Origin: Opisthorchis felineus
Taxonomy: Eukaryota; Platyhelminthes; Trematoda; Opisthorchiida; Opisthorchiidae
DNA length: 64,000 bases
Assembly: GCA_004794785.1 (NCBI GenBank)
Contig: SJOL01007002.1
Coordinates: 214,600 to 278,599 of the forward strand
Direction: 5' to 3'
Shown: positions 12,701 to 24,700 of the stretch, in pieces
How positions within the stretch are numbered: the first letter of the stretch is position 1
Layout: each line of letters begins with the position of its first letter
Notes under the pieces: model-generated
Told to the model about the DNA's origin: nothing
What the model saw: the letters and a program-made list of their open reading frames with translations, nothing else
Database searches by the model: none
Program-made: the position numbers and the translations under genes

Positions 12701-15700
12701 TGAGAATTGCAGTTGGTTGGTGTAATCGAATCGTGAACGCGAGCACTTTTGGTCTAATGACCTTGGGACGATTTGATGGCTCTCGATGCATCGTGCTGAA
12801 CGACTCAGTCAGTTCGATACGGTGGTCTGCAGCGAAGATGTGAGCAGCAGTCCGGCACGTCCCGTGATTGGCTTGGCTGATTCCAATGCGAGAAGCATGG
12901 GCCGAGCAATTATTTGAGATAGCTGTCGAGCCCTCCCACCGACGTTTACATGGTTTCGTTGATCATGTTGTGGCAAGTCCCACCTCATTTGAGCAACTTC
13001 ATGACTGACAGGCTACCGCTTACATTCTTGTGGTGAGATCATGCAAGGAGTGAATCGATTAGAATGAGGTTGGGAACCTCACCTGAGGAACGGCTTCAAC
13101 GCCGAATCACCAAGTCATTTTTAGATGAATGAGCGATTATAGACTCTGGCTAGAAGTGGCGCGCGTGAACACGTGACATTTTCAATAGTTATCTGAGAGA
13201 AATTTATAAACTCTGAGGTTGGTTGGCTAGTGACAGGCAACTGGGTTTTGAGTCTATCAGTGTTGTTTGACGCTCAGCACACACATTTCCCTTAAACAAG
13301 ATACCAAGATCATTGAATTCAAGGCTGACAAGAACTAGACATTCTGGCCCATGGCTTAGTTCGACGAACAAACTTTACACCACATTTTCTGGAAGCCCAT
13401 ATGATATAGGGAGATGACCTGCTGCACAGCGTAAACGTGTCTCCGCTAAAGTAGAAGACAGCACCAGGGAATTTAGGGATATCAATGACCGCAGAAAAAC
13501 ACTGATCTGTTGTATCCGAAGGCTGACCAGATCACGATTTGGTTGAACTTACAATCAGCCTAACTGCCCACGAAAATGGGTACTCCCTTACTGCATACAG
13601 CAACAGACGTTCGATGGATCATTACAGCTGAAAGATACCGCTTACTGATAAACACTGTCCCCCTGGCAGGATATCCTTCAAAAGAACGACCGGTTGGATA
13701 TCTGTCCTGCTTGCACTTTTAACGCAAACGGAAGGCAATTGCAAATTTGATCTTTCAAAAACTGGATACTCTTCTCCATATCTGTCAGGTCAAGTCAGGC
13801 TAGTTTAAGTGAACAATAGCTTGATGTATGCATGAGTTTAGACTTCCGCAATCCGTCTTGATGCACTGAAAATTCCCAACAATGAATCCGTCGTCCCACA
13901 AAAAGATCGAAACAGATCAGTTGTTAAAAGAGCAGAACTGGTGAGAAAACTTGCTTCATACTGACCTTTCTGCCGGGCATACCGGGCATACCATCACGAC
14001 CGGGGTCGCCAGGCCATCCAATGTCACCATCCGCTCCAGCGAGTCCAGGGAATCCAGAAAACCCTGGATCTCCTTGAATTCCGGGTTCACCACGTCTACC
14101 AGGTTCACCATCGGGACAGGCCAAACACGTCAGGTTACTCCGTCCTATCCCAAAAAAGCATGGAGGCGCAACATATCAATGAAGGCCAACGAACAGAGGA
14201 ATCGGACCTAGAATCTGTTGATATTTTATGACATGAATTACTTCAGTTACTTGACTTATAACGCCAAAAGTTTCCTCACGGATAACCAACTGTTCCGCTG
14301 TGCAGTGTGAACACAGTAACCGCTAGAAACCGGCATAGCGACTAACTTCATAGATATCTCTGACTCAGGCGAAAATCTCTCGAAACCGAAAATTCCCTCG
14401 GAATAATGCATCCAAGAAAATAAGCAGATTGCGATGAATGCCACACAAATATCTCTAACCCGATTCAACCACAGACATGTAGTCCGGCTTTGTACCGTCA
14501 TACCTAAACTGCCGTTCGGTTAAAAGTCAAACATTTATGGGTGGTTCACAATGCCCTGCTATCAAACAGATTTGGTGGTCGACCTATACATAAGGTCAAC
14601 AAAAGAACCAAGTGTGCCATGAGAAAGTATTCTACTCCGTTCAGCTGATCATGAAGATGCATAGAGGCGAGCGGAATATCCTAGTAATAATGGTAGCAAT
14701 CATAGTATAAATAAAACAGTGCTTCATAATTGTAAAACCGATGGAAAATGTCTCATTTTTGCCTCACTACCAAGTCTAACCTCCTAAAACAGTGTGAAAA
14801 TGTTGGACGGTCTCTTCAGTTGACCTCTCCAGGGCAATCTTGCAGCTATCATTGTGAATATTGACGGTGGCGGTGGCGTTGGCCTGCTAGACAAGGAGGA
14901 GATCCTTCAGTTCACTGTATCTTACCACGTACACAAATTCAACTGAGATGCCCACCTTTTGGACCAGGAAGTCCAGGTAATCCAGGAATTCCAGGTCTTC
15001 CATCCGACCCTGGGTCACCTGGAAATCCCCTTTCGCCGGCTGGACCTCGTATTCCAGTTCCTCGGAAACCCTTCTCACCAGGCTCGCCCATATTACCCTT
15101 GGCTCCCTTGCGTCCGAACGAACCGGGAGCACCTGGTTGTCCCGGCGGCCCCGGTAGAACTTGATCAGGAGTGTCTCCAGGTGGACCTCGTGGTCCAGGT
15201 TTTCCTTCAGGACCAGGCCCTCCAACTGGACCTGGAGATCCTGAGAGACCTGTCAGTGGACGAAAAAAAACAAGGATTAAGTAAATCCCACCAAAACAAA
15301 CAAGTCATGCTTCACACCAGTAGCCAAATTGTTATAGTTTCGTTACTAATGGCCGAAAAGTAGAACTGTAAGGACTATGGTTATACCACTTGTTAAACTC
15401 TACTCGCGGTTTGTCACCACCAAGGTATTTTCCTTGAGATGCACTTTCGCTGATGGACCTCATGGTAACCGTTCCTTCCGACTACCAACATGTGGTAGTA
15501 TAAATCAGTACAGGGGAATAATTTAGTGACCTATCCTACGTCAGATCGGATTTGCCTTTTGAAAAGAGTGTTGCATCAAGTCCACATCTCGGTTTCGCCA
15601 GGCGCAAAAATGCTCGACAGCTATCAATAGCGCAGTGCTTAACTACTGTTGGATAGACAGTAGTATGTTATAAATATCAATGGTACTGTCAGCGTTGATT

Positions 15701-18700
15701 GATCGCATCTTTCACCAGTGGTGCCACTGTTTCAAAGCTAACTACGGGGTTGATCCTGCTCAAATGATTGGTCGACCCTAATGATGTCATTGAGCCATTT
15801 CTGTTGTCCTTTTCCACCGATGGCTGAGGAAGTAGTCTTAAGACCAACGGCAGAGTTATCACGGGATTCTGATTTTCAAGTATAAACTTACACTGCTGAG
15901 CGGAATTCAGTGTGGTCTCATGAAAGTTTAACCATATCGGTGGAATATTTTATACTAGTTTAGGCTCATTCACCAAGACCTTTACATACAGACTATGATT
16001 CGTGCATACGCTGAGCACTGTGGTTCATATGGGAATACAGTTGTGTTCATTCTAGGGCTGGAAAAAAATTCAGTTCCATTGACATCGATTTTACCTGCAA
16101 GCTGTTGTGACCCGGTCGATGGCTAAAATGCATGATATACAGCATTTTTATTGGCTGATACAAATCGAGGCCATCTATGTGTCAAACCAGGACAGTCAAT
16201 CACATAGTTAGCTAGGAGTTCGATGTACAAACATGCGAAAGTTTCACATCATTCCTTTAGGATCCAATCTATGTTATGCACGACCACTGATAGTAACTCT
16301 TCAGGAGTGAATACCCGAAACCAATTTGGAGATGCTATCAGTGATAATTCAGAACAGAGTAATTCAACTATCCACCTACCCTGGAGCTGAAGGTTTAATT
16401 CAGTCGGGTCTAGAGGCAGCGGACTTTGGTTTTCCTTCAGGTTTGGGTGTGCAAGTGACCGTGTCGATATTTGGGTGGGTAAGCTCAAGAATCTTCTTCA
16501 AACTATGAGGATTCCTCCATTTCCTAGCCCACACGGCATAAATCCATGGACCGTTGGAAACTCATTGTAATTGAAAATATGATCCCATTGAAAGTTATAC
16601 ATCGCCGCCTCACTAGTGAAATCTACATTACACTGAGTACGAGTTCAGATATACAACAATGCGGATTGCCTTGTAGGGTCGGGCAGGACAGTCCTTCTCT
16701 GTTATTCGAAAACGGAACTGAATGCTTGCGGTGAAACGTTCATTCGGAGTTTTTCCACCCGTTTTGACAGACTGGTGGTTAACTATTGGCGATTCAGAAT
16801 TTTTCCGATTATGAAAACGTGCTTATTCGTCGGGGTCCTTTAGTTATGAATGCAAGAAGAACAGAGTGAAAAAAGTTGTCCTCATATTAAGAGAATTCAC
16901 CTCGTCGAGCAGGCTTTATGACAAGAAGTGTACGGCTAACCAAGTAAACAAACGGTGCAACCAACCAGCATACCTATTTCTCCTTTGGGGCCGGGCAAGC
17001 CAGGCTGTCCCTCCGTGCACTGACGACCGGGCGAACCGGGCTGACCGACTGGACCGGGAAATCCTTTTTCTCCCGCAATTCCAATAACTCCCATTGGACC
17101 GGGATATCCAGGTGCACCAATCGAACCCGGGAAACCCTTTTCTCCTTGTCTTCCTTTTGGCCCAGCACAGAAGCGTTTGCCCTACGTGTGGGTATTTTAT
17201 GTGGAGATGTAGGAATAGTGGTTACAGCGTGATTGATTAGAATTGGGACACTAATCATATTTGTTCCAAATAGCGAAGGTTTCAGATAAAACAGCTGCAA
17301 TCGGAATAATAATAGTGTAATAGTGAATCAGCCGGCAAATGGCTCGAGCGCATCGGTTGGTCTAATCGCCGTTGATCTGTCAACCGAACTTGACAATTGG
17401 ATGGCAAACCTTGAGATGACATCATCAGTTCGCAGTTGGGCGCGCAATGATGATATCTCCTGGACTGGAGGATAAGCGCTCGCAGGCTGATTGCCAAGTG
17501 TGGTGAACAGATCGCCGACCACCTGATCGACCCTCAGTTATTGGTAGTCAAGGCTTACCCTGAGAAAAACTCATCTTGGGGATGGAGTATAAACGGTGCT
17601 TCTCCGGGCTTTAAGTTGGTGACTCTGAAGATGAAGTGGCCCGTATTCGGAGGAGTTTCACCAGTAGTAATGCACTTACACTCGAATGCGTGGAACTCGT
17701 AGGATGGACAGTACCGAAAATGGTAGAAAACACTTGTGGTTCAACCAGCTGATGTGTTTCACTAAAGCTTCCAGTAGGCAGGAAGAAGACAGCTGCACCT
17801 GTTTGTTGAACAGACGAAGCTGTGTAAGCAGTAATCACGTGAATCGACAACGAATGAATCAATAACAACATACTGATGGTCAGGCGGGAATACAACAGTA
17901 CCTCAAGAGTGACTCTTTTGAAGAGGACTTTTGCCTACCGCGAGAGGTGAGAATTTAATTTATTCGTTCTGTTAGCTCTTCGGAAGAGGATTGGCTAAGT
18001 TAGATCAGACACGGTTTCCACCCTCCGACACCGTGTCAGATTTCAGGAAGCAGCAGAGACTCAGTTTATGCTTGTTTGCATCTCTTAAACTGAAATTGTA
18101 GTAAGTCCACTTGCTGAAAAGATGTCGTTCTGTTTGACCGTGACTTCCTCCTATGGTGTCCGCTCACGAGCCCCTACATTGATTCGTACCATCTCGTGGT
18201 TTGGTTTCTATGGTACGCTCGTATAGCATACAGTCTCAAGATACGCTGCTGTCGACCTCGTTCTTTCAGGCAGAAAGAGTGCAGCGACACCGCACTATAC
18301 GACTTCATGAAAAACGCGTCAAGTTGTCACGCTAGTTGACAAGTAATTTCTGTAGAACCCCCGCGTTAGCGCAGGCCTTGATCACTCTAATATGGTCGAG
18401 TGCACACTAAAAATATGGAACTGATTGTTCTATTCCCCGCCCAAAACGTTGCGTGAAATGTGTGAACTCGAAGACGTTTATTAGACGAACGAAGTGGACT
18501 GATACTCTTTCCCACCAAATTGGTTGGTGCTGCGCTGAAACTTGGAACAAAGTAAGTGCCATCCCGGTAAGAATGTTAGCAGTGAATACACCTATAGTCG
18601 GTGCTCACAGTGTGCATACAACGGTTGATGCCTGAAATTAGTCCGTCGACTGCGATTTATTGGACTTCTCAATGTTCATACGGCTGAACAACTCACCAAT

Positions 18701-21700
18701 CAACGTTGCTGCTGCCTAATTTTTGGACACAATCCTTCTGGAAAATTTCCGTAAGGAATTTCCTACTTGGGATTTTGGGCAGCTGAGATATCAGTATTCT
18801 TTCGGACAATAGGACTCTGACAAACAGTATATGGGGCATTGGGAACCGATTCATGTACGGCATGCATTCGAACATGCGACTAGTAGAAGAACAATGTAGC
18901 AACTCAGGGGGATGTGTGGAGGGTAGTTATAACATTTACTGTGGCCGTCTCCCTGTGGGAACCGGTTCTGTGTATGTTTGCTCAGCATTGTGTGAATCTG
19001 TCACGGTCACAACCTGGTGTCCCTGCAGTAGAGAGTTGGTCTCGCCTAGAATCGAACGTGGTAGGTTAGGCGACTATTTCATCCCGTAACCCACTTGGTC
19101 ACAAGCCACGTGACCAAGGTCACTCCACCCAGCACAAATCTAAGTTAGCTCTGTACGTGACGTGCCCGCAGCCACTCCAGTCCACATGTGATTTCCTATT
19201 GGTCCCTGTCTCATTGTGTCTGACCCCACAGTAGTTCGCAGTCATTCAGAGGTATGGTAGAACGGCGTGAAACTCATTTGCTCTCCACCATTTGTCCGTA
19301 ACCCCCTCTGTCTGTTCGGTATGTTTCGATCATTCGTACCTGTCAATTGACTTCACCCTAATAGTTTGACGGCCCGGACGGACTACTTAAGTCACCTTCT
19401 TCACCTGTACCCCGTTTTGAGTGCTCTGTAAATTAATTTGTGCATCATCTAGGTTCCCACAAACAGATTGCCACAGTGATTGTTACATCTACCCTCCACA
19501 GACTCTCGCCCCTCAGAATTGCTAAAATATGCCATTACTGAACGTATACTTTGCCTGAACCAGCATGTTTTAGACCCAGTCTCGCGGTTCCCACTACCCC
19601 ATCAATTGTTCATCAAAGTCCTGTTGCCTGTCAGAGCATTTGCCGAAATCTGTCAATCTGAGTTCAAGTAGAACATACGATTGACGGAAACTCGGGGACT
19701 ACGCCTACCTGATGAGCCCCAGGGAGGCTGAAACCGGTAGTGGGTTGTCGAAGGGCCGTCAGCAGCATTATGAGTAGTGTGTTGCGTCTAGACAACTACT
19801 GATGTCCCTGCCTTCCAATATCCCAAGTATAGAATTCTTTATTCATGTCTTTCCTTGACTGCGATCTGTGTGAGGCCGAATAATAGCAGCTCTGTGAAAT
19901 CCGTTACACCACCCCGGGTTCTATTGTCGTCGTATTGTATATGGGGTTCGTTCACATCTGTAAGTATTGTACAAGTTCATTATAAGTTCACACATAGCTG
20001 CAATGTTTCAGCAAACAGAGAGTAGTAAGATCACGTGGTATACAAACCAAACACAACCAAGCCATTGGAGTTGGAGAGAAGCCATTGTCCTCCGTGATTA
20101 CTAAGTCGATACTTCCTTGATGTTTTTTCCGAAGCACCTGTGGTTCTGAGCTCAACCAAAAGATGCGCCGTGCACTTTCTATTTTACACACAGCGCGAAA
20201 AAGAAAGTATTATAAATACGTTGTTTAGGTGAATTTCGCCCAAGTGTTCCCCGTCAACACCGACTTAATCTGCCAATAAATGTGTATCACAACATACATG
20301 TTCTTTTGGTGTTCAACTAGGAAATAACATTGTTCGAGATTAGAGGACGGAAGTTCAAAACTGTTAGTGGGATGTCTAGAGTTTTCAGCGACCACAGGAG
20401 TAGCGTTAAAACAAAACTCATTGTTGTGCCTCAAACGCTAAAAAGCTGCAAACTTACCCCAGGTTTTCCTTTGGGGCCACGGAAACCATGAAGTCCATCA
20501 GCTCCGGGAATGCCTTGGTCCCCTTTCTCTCCAGGAACCCCTGGACGACCAGGTTCTCCATCAAAACCTCTAGCTCCCTAAATTGAGAAGAAATGACAAC
20601 AAACTATGAATTTGAAATTTTGTACGGGCACATAAAAAGTTAGGTAGCTCTTTCCAGGCGAAAAAATATGGTCATTACTGGTGGTCCAGTGGTATCATAA
20701 CCAAACTAACCGAAAGGTGTACAAAATGAGTCTCCGGACAACTGTGACCAATCTAGAGATAGAGAGAGGGATGCAGAAAATTTTAGTGCACTGCTAGCAC
20801 ACTTCATGCGCATAAGACTTTCTGCAGTTTTGGCATTTGTGTTTATACCCAGCTCCACTGCTGGCCAATTCAGTTGTGCATATTTCGAATGCAGCAGGAA
20901 CACGACCTTTTGTAGGTGTGGGTGAACCTTGGTATCATGTGATCGTCATGGAAATTGACGGTGTACAATTTGGATAAGTTAAGATGCCAGTGACGACAAG
21001 TATGTGACTCCTACTGAATATCGATTGGTCTAATTCTGAAACGGGACTGGAATTACGTAAAATTTGACTTGAGCAGATCATGCAAAACTCAGAGACTTAC
21101 CGGAGCGCCAGGCAATCCGGGGTTTCCAGCATCACCAGGTGGGCCCTGGAAAAAAATGGTAATTACTAATCCAGTAATGAAAGACAGAAGCAGTAAACAA
21201 TTATCACTGTATGAGGGAAGATTGCATTCCAAACTTACCCTGTCACCATGACGCCCAGGTAGGCCTTTTTCTCCCCTAGGTCCCGGAGGTCCATCCAGGC
21301 CCTGTTTAGTTCGGAACACAAACAATAACGCACTGATAACCATAAAATGAAAAGGTGTCTCTCAGAAATCAACAGCATCGTGTCATCGGGATCAATAAGT
21401 CATTCTGTAAAGAAATCAGACAGCCCTTTGGAAGGTTATCGTGTATTATTGAGCCTTCAAGGCCATGCGTATTGAAAACGGTAGTGCACACAGGGTCAAC
21501 AGTAACTGAGTTTGCGTCACCACCCCAAATAATGGATGCTACTCACACTGAGAAACTTGAAGCAGTTTAATAAATCAATGGTGTTTTAAGCAAAATCCTC
21601 GTAGCATGAAAGATGCCATGCTGCTTAAATCAGGACTCAAACTCTTCAATGGTATCCATAACAGTTTTGGTTCTGAGCATTAAGTTTGTTTTGGTAGGCA

Positions 21701-24700
21701 AGATTGACCATGTAACTTATGATCCGACAATAGTTCACCGGTACTACTGAGTATAATGCCCGTCAGTAGTGAGAACAGCCATCGGAAGTCATTAAGAAAG
21801 TCTCCATCCTAGGGGTATTGTCTATTTTGATGGAGGATCCTAGTCAGTAGGAGAGAAACAAACCAAACCTCATAGTGTACTAACGCCGAAGCGAATCGAA
21901 ATAGAGGAATAGATCAGAGTATCGTGAAACAGCAGCAAGCAACCGTTCATGGCCGACCGAACAAGTGTTCAAGCTATTGGTCGGGATTTCGCGGGTTCGA
22001 GCCTCCCTGGAGTTTCATGAGATACTTAATGTTGATGATCCCAATAGGGATGAGACAGCTTTACAGTGCTTCTCGGCTTTTGAACATAGACTGGCTTCAT
22101 TTGCAGGACAAAGTCTCGTTTAAAAAGCCATGAACGCTTCCAGTACAGATGGGAATGACCGATGTAGTTGTCCGTCAGCGACGGAACTTTTATCATTGGA
22201 GGTATACTGCGACAAACCTCGAAACCTTCAAATTCACTTAACAACCAATGGTGTGAGTTTTGCTTAAAATTTTTTGCGAAATCACATCCAAGAAAACAAT
22301 CCCAAGACGTTTTTACGTTTTAAAGCATATTATGGAAAAACTTGATTTCCGCGCAGCATAAAAGCAAGCCGTTTCCTTAGGAATTATGACCTCTTGTGGA
22401 CAAAAAAACAAACCTAAAAATTCTACACAGTTCTATCCGCTCTTTACTACAATGTCCAGATTTATATATTTAACGTTCCGCTATGCGGAGCCCGCATAAA
22501 CCATCCTGGGTTGTACATATTCTACGTCATGAAACTATTCTTCGGCTTGAGGTCACAGTAGTTTCTACATAAACTGTTGCCTATCTGTTCGAGCTATCTT
22601 CTGGAGTTATTCAGAATGGCCTGCGGTTTATGCAACTTCTACGACAAAACAATGTTATGATTAGCTTTTTCTCGAAGTATTGTAACTCTTCACTTGATTG
22701 ACTTCATATACCGGTACGCCTTGGAACAGGGCTTGTATTGTCGAAATTAAGAGTCGATAATTGTCCGCTTGATTCAGATCATTTGTACATTCGGTGCTGA
22801 TTGATGGAGCCCCGCTGTCTCTGCTGTGGTTAAACGACTACCATAATTGCCCTTGACCAGCAGTTCAGCCAAATAACTTACAGCAGAGGGAGAAAAAGCA
22901 ACGTAGAAATTCACTTAAACTCCTGCCAAAACAGACGCCCACAAGTCAAGGGGTGCCTGTTTAGCCCATAAATCACAGTGTTCCCTGGTTAGTACAAACT
23001 TACGATCGATGTGGTACGTAGAACCAAAATGGGCGAGTGTGGGCGTATGTTGAAGTTGAGCTGGTGAGAATGCATCAGAACTCATTGGCAGCTCGCACAA
23101 AGTGGCAGTACCCTAGCATGAAATCGAAATGTTTCAAGTCACCCTAGAGCTAAACCTAAAATTGAGAGAACTGACGAATATATGGATATCGTGGTCAGCA
23201 AGTTGCATAGCCTAGTTTACGAAAAAGTTACGTAATTCCATTTCCCATCTCATCCAGGTTGTGATCTAGATGACTGTAATCTGGATCAAACATAGACATC
23301 ACATCAAGTGCAGGAGCGAGTTCAACATCTTACCGGTAATCCAGGCTCTCCGGGAGGGCCGGAAGGCCCTCGTTCTCCTGGTGGTCCCTGCAGACAAAGT
23401 AGGATAAAGAGAAGGTGAGTGCAAACCTAAAGTGATGGAGCCACATGGGGGCAGTACACTTCGGTGCATATATGGGTGCTCATGAGTAGAAATGTGTTTA
23501 CTGGCCAGTGCAATCGACAAATTGTATGGAATTCATGATAAACCCGCTACAATTTTATAAAGGTTTCCAGGCCTATGTTTCCACCCACTGTGTACGATTC
23601 CATTCATAATTTCACTGGATATCACTTATTCAAATGGAATCTTCATGTAAACGTTAGCATGCATGGCTAAAGAACAGCTGCTCTGTAATACACAGGATCT
23701 TTAGTAAACGGCCTCCTAAGATGTACCTTTAACCCCACAATTTGCTAACCTCGAGTAGGGACCTTTCTCAATAGAAGGCTACGTTCTAGCGGTCTCGAGA
23801 ATTCCATCTTTGACCCGATGGGTAAAAAACAATATCCCTCCTCAAAGGCAAAGAAAAGCTCTGGCAGTTTTGTACTCCCACAACAGGGGCCCTTTGTTTC
23901 AATTTTCAGGAAATACGGACACCAATCGAAATTGCTGGGTCACAACAATCCCATGTAATACAGAAATTCATGATACATATCATGGGGCCGGAATTCAACA
24001 GTGGTCAGTCTAGACTTTATGGTCAACATTGTGAATACTTCAAACTATTCTGAGCTCGGTTGGCGGAAAAAGCACAGTTCTGAAGGAGATGAGCCATCCC
24101 AATGGTTCATGTCCTTGGATGACCGCGTTGTAATGAGTACGTTGATCTTGCTTTTAGAGGTTGAGATAAGCGTTGAAAAAGCGTTATAGCACACAGTTAA
24201 GCTAATACAACGATTGAAATATCGTCGAAAAATACCACGAAACCGAAGGGCTTTTTAACTGTTGTTCTCCGAATGTGCATTCCCAGATTACTGTGTTCCC
24301 AAATCCCTAAACAGACTACACACTACACCAGTTCAGTGTCCTAACCTACGTTGATTACGTAAGCTTCAAATCAGTAATCAAGTAAATCCTGTTTAAGGTC
24401 AATACGGATTAATCATTCTGGCGACATTAGCGCGAAAAATACCAAAATGTTGACAACTCAGGCTAGTATGGACCCGGACTGTGCACTTTATCGATATATA
24501 CAGCTGGGATGTATAGGTTATTTCACCTATTGTTGGGCCTCGTTCAACTGCATTGGTTGGACAACTGATAAGTTTGTCAAAGTTTGTCCGTCAAAGAATG
24601 GCTTTTTGGTTCATCGTGTATGCTGTACTTTAAGTGATTCTAGATTTGACGATAGCCAATCAAAAACAAAGATGAGGTATTTAATTACAGAGCAAAGAAT

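Larger units (their letters stand above)
17182..20457 (-). other. Intron 13
   Basis: 3,276 nt, one of the largest introns. It holds an inverted pair of dispersed-repeat copies (18,690-19,125 and 19,445-19,680). No collagen exon seen. Confidence 0.7.
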
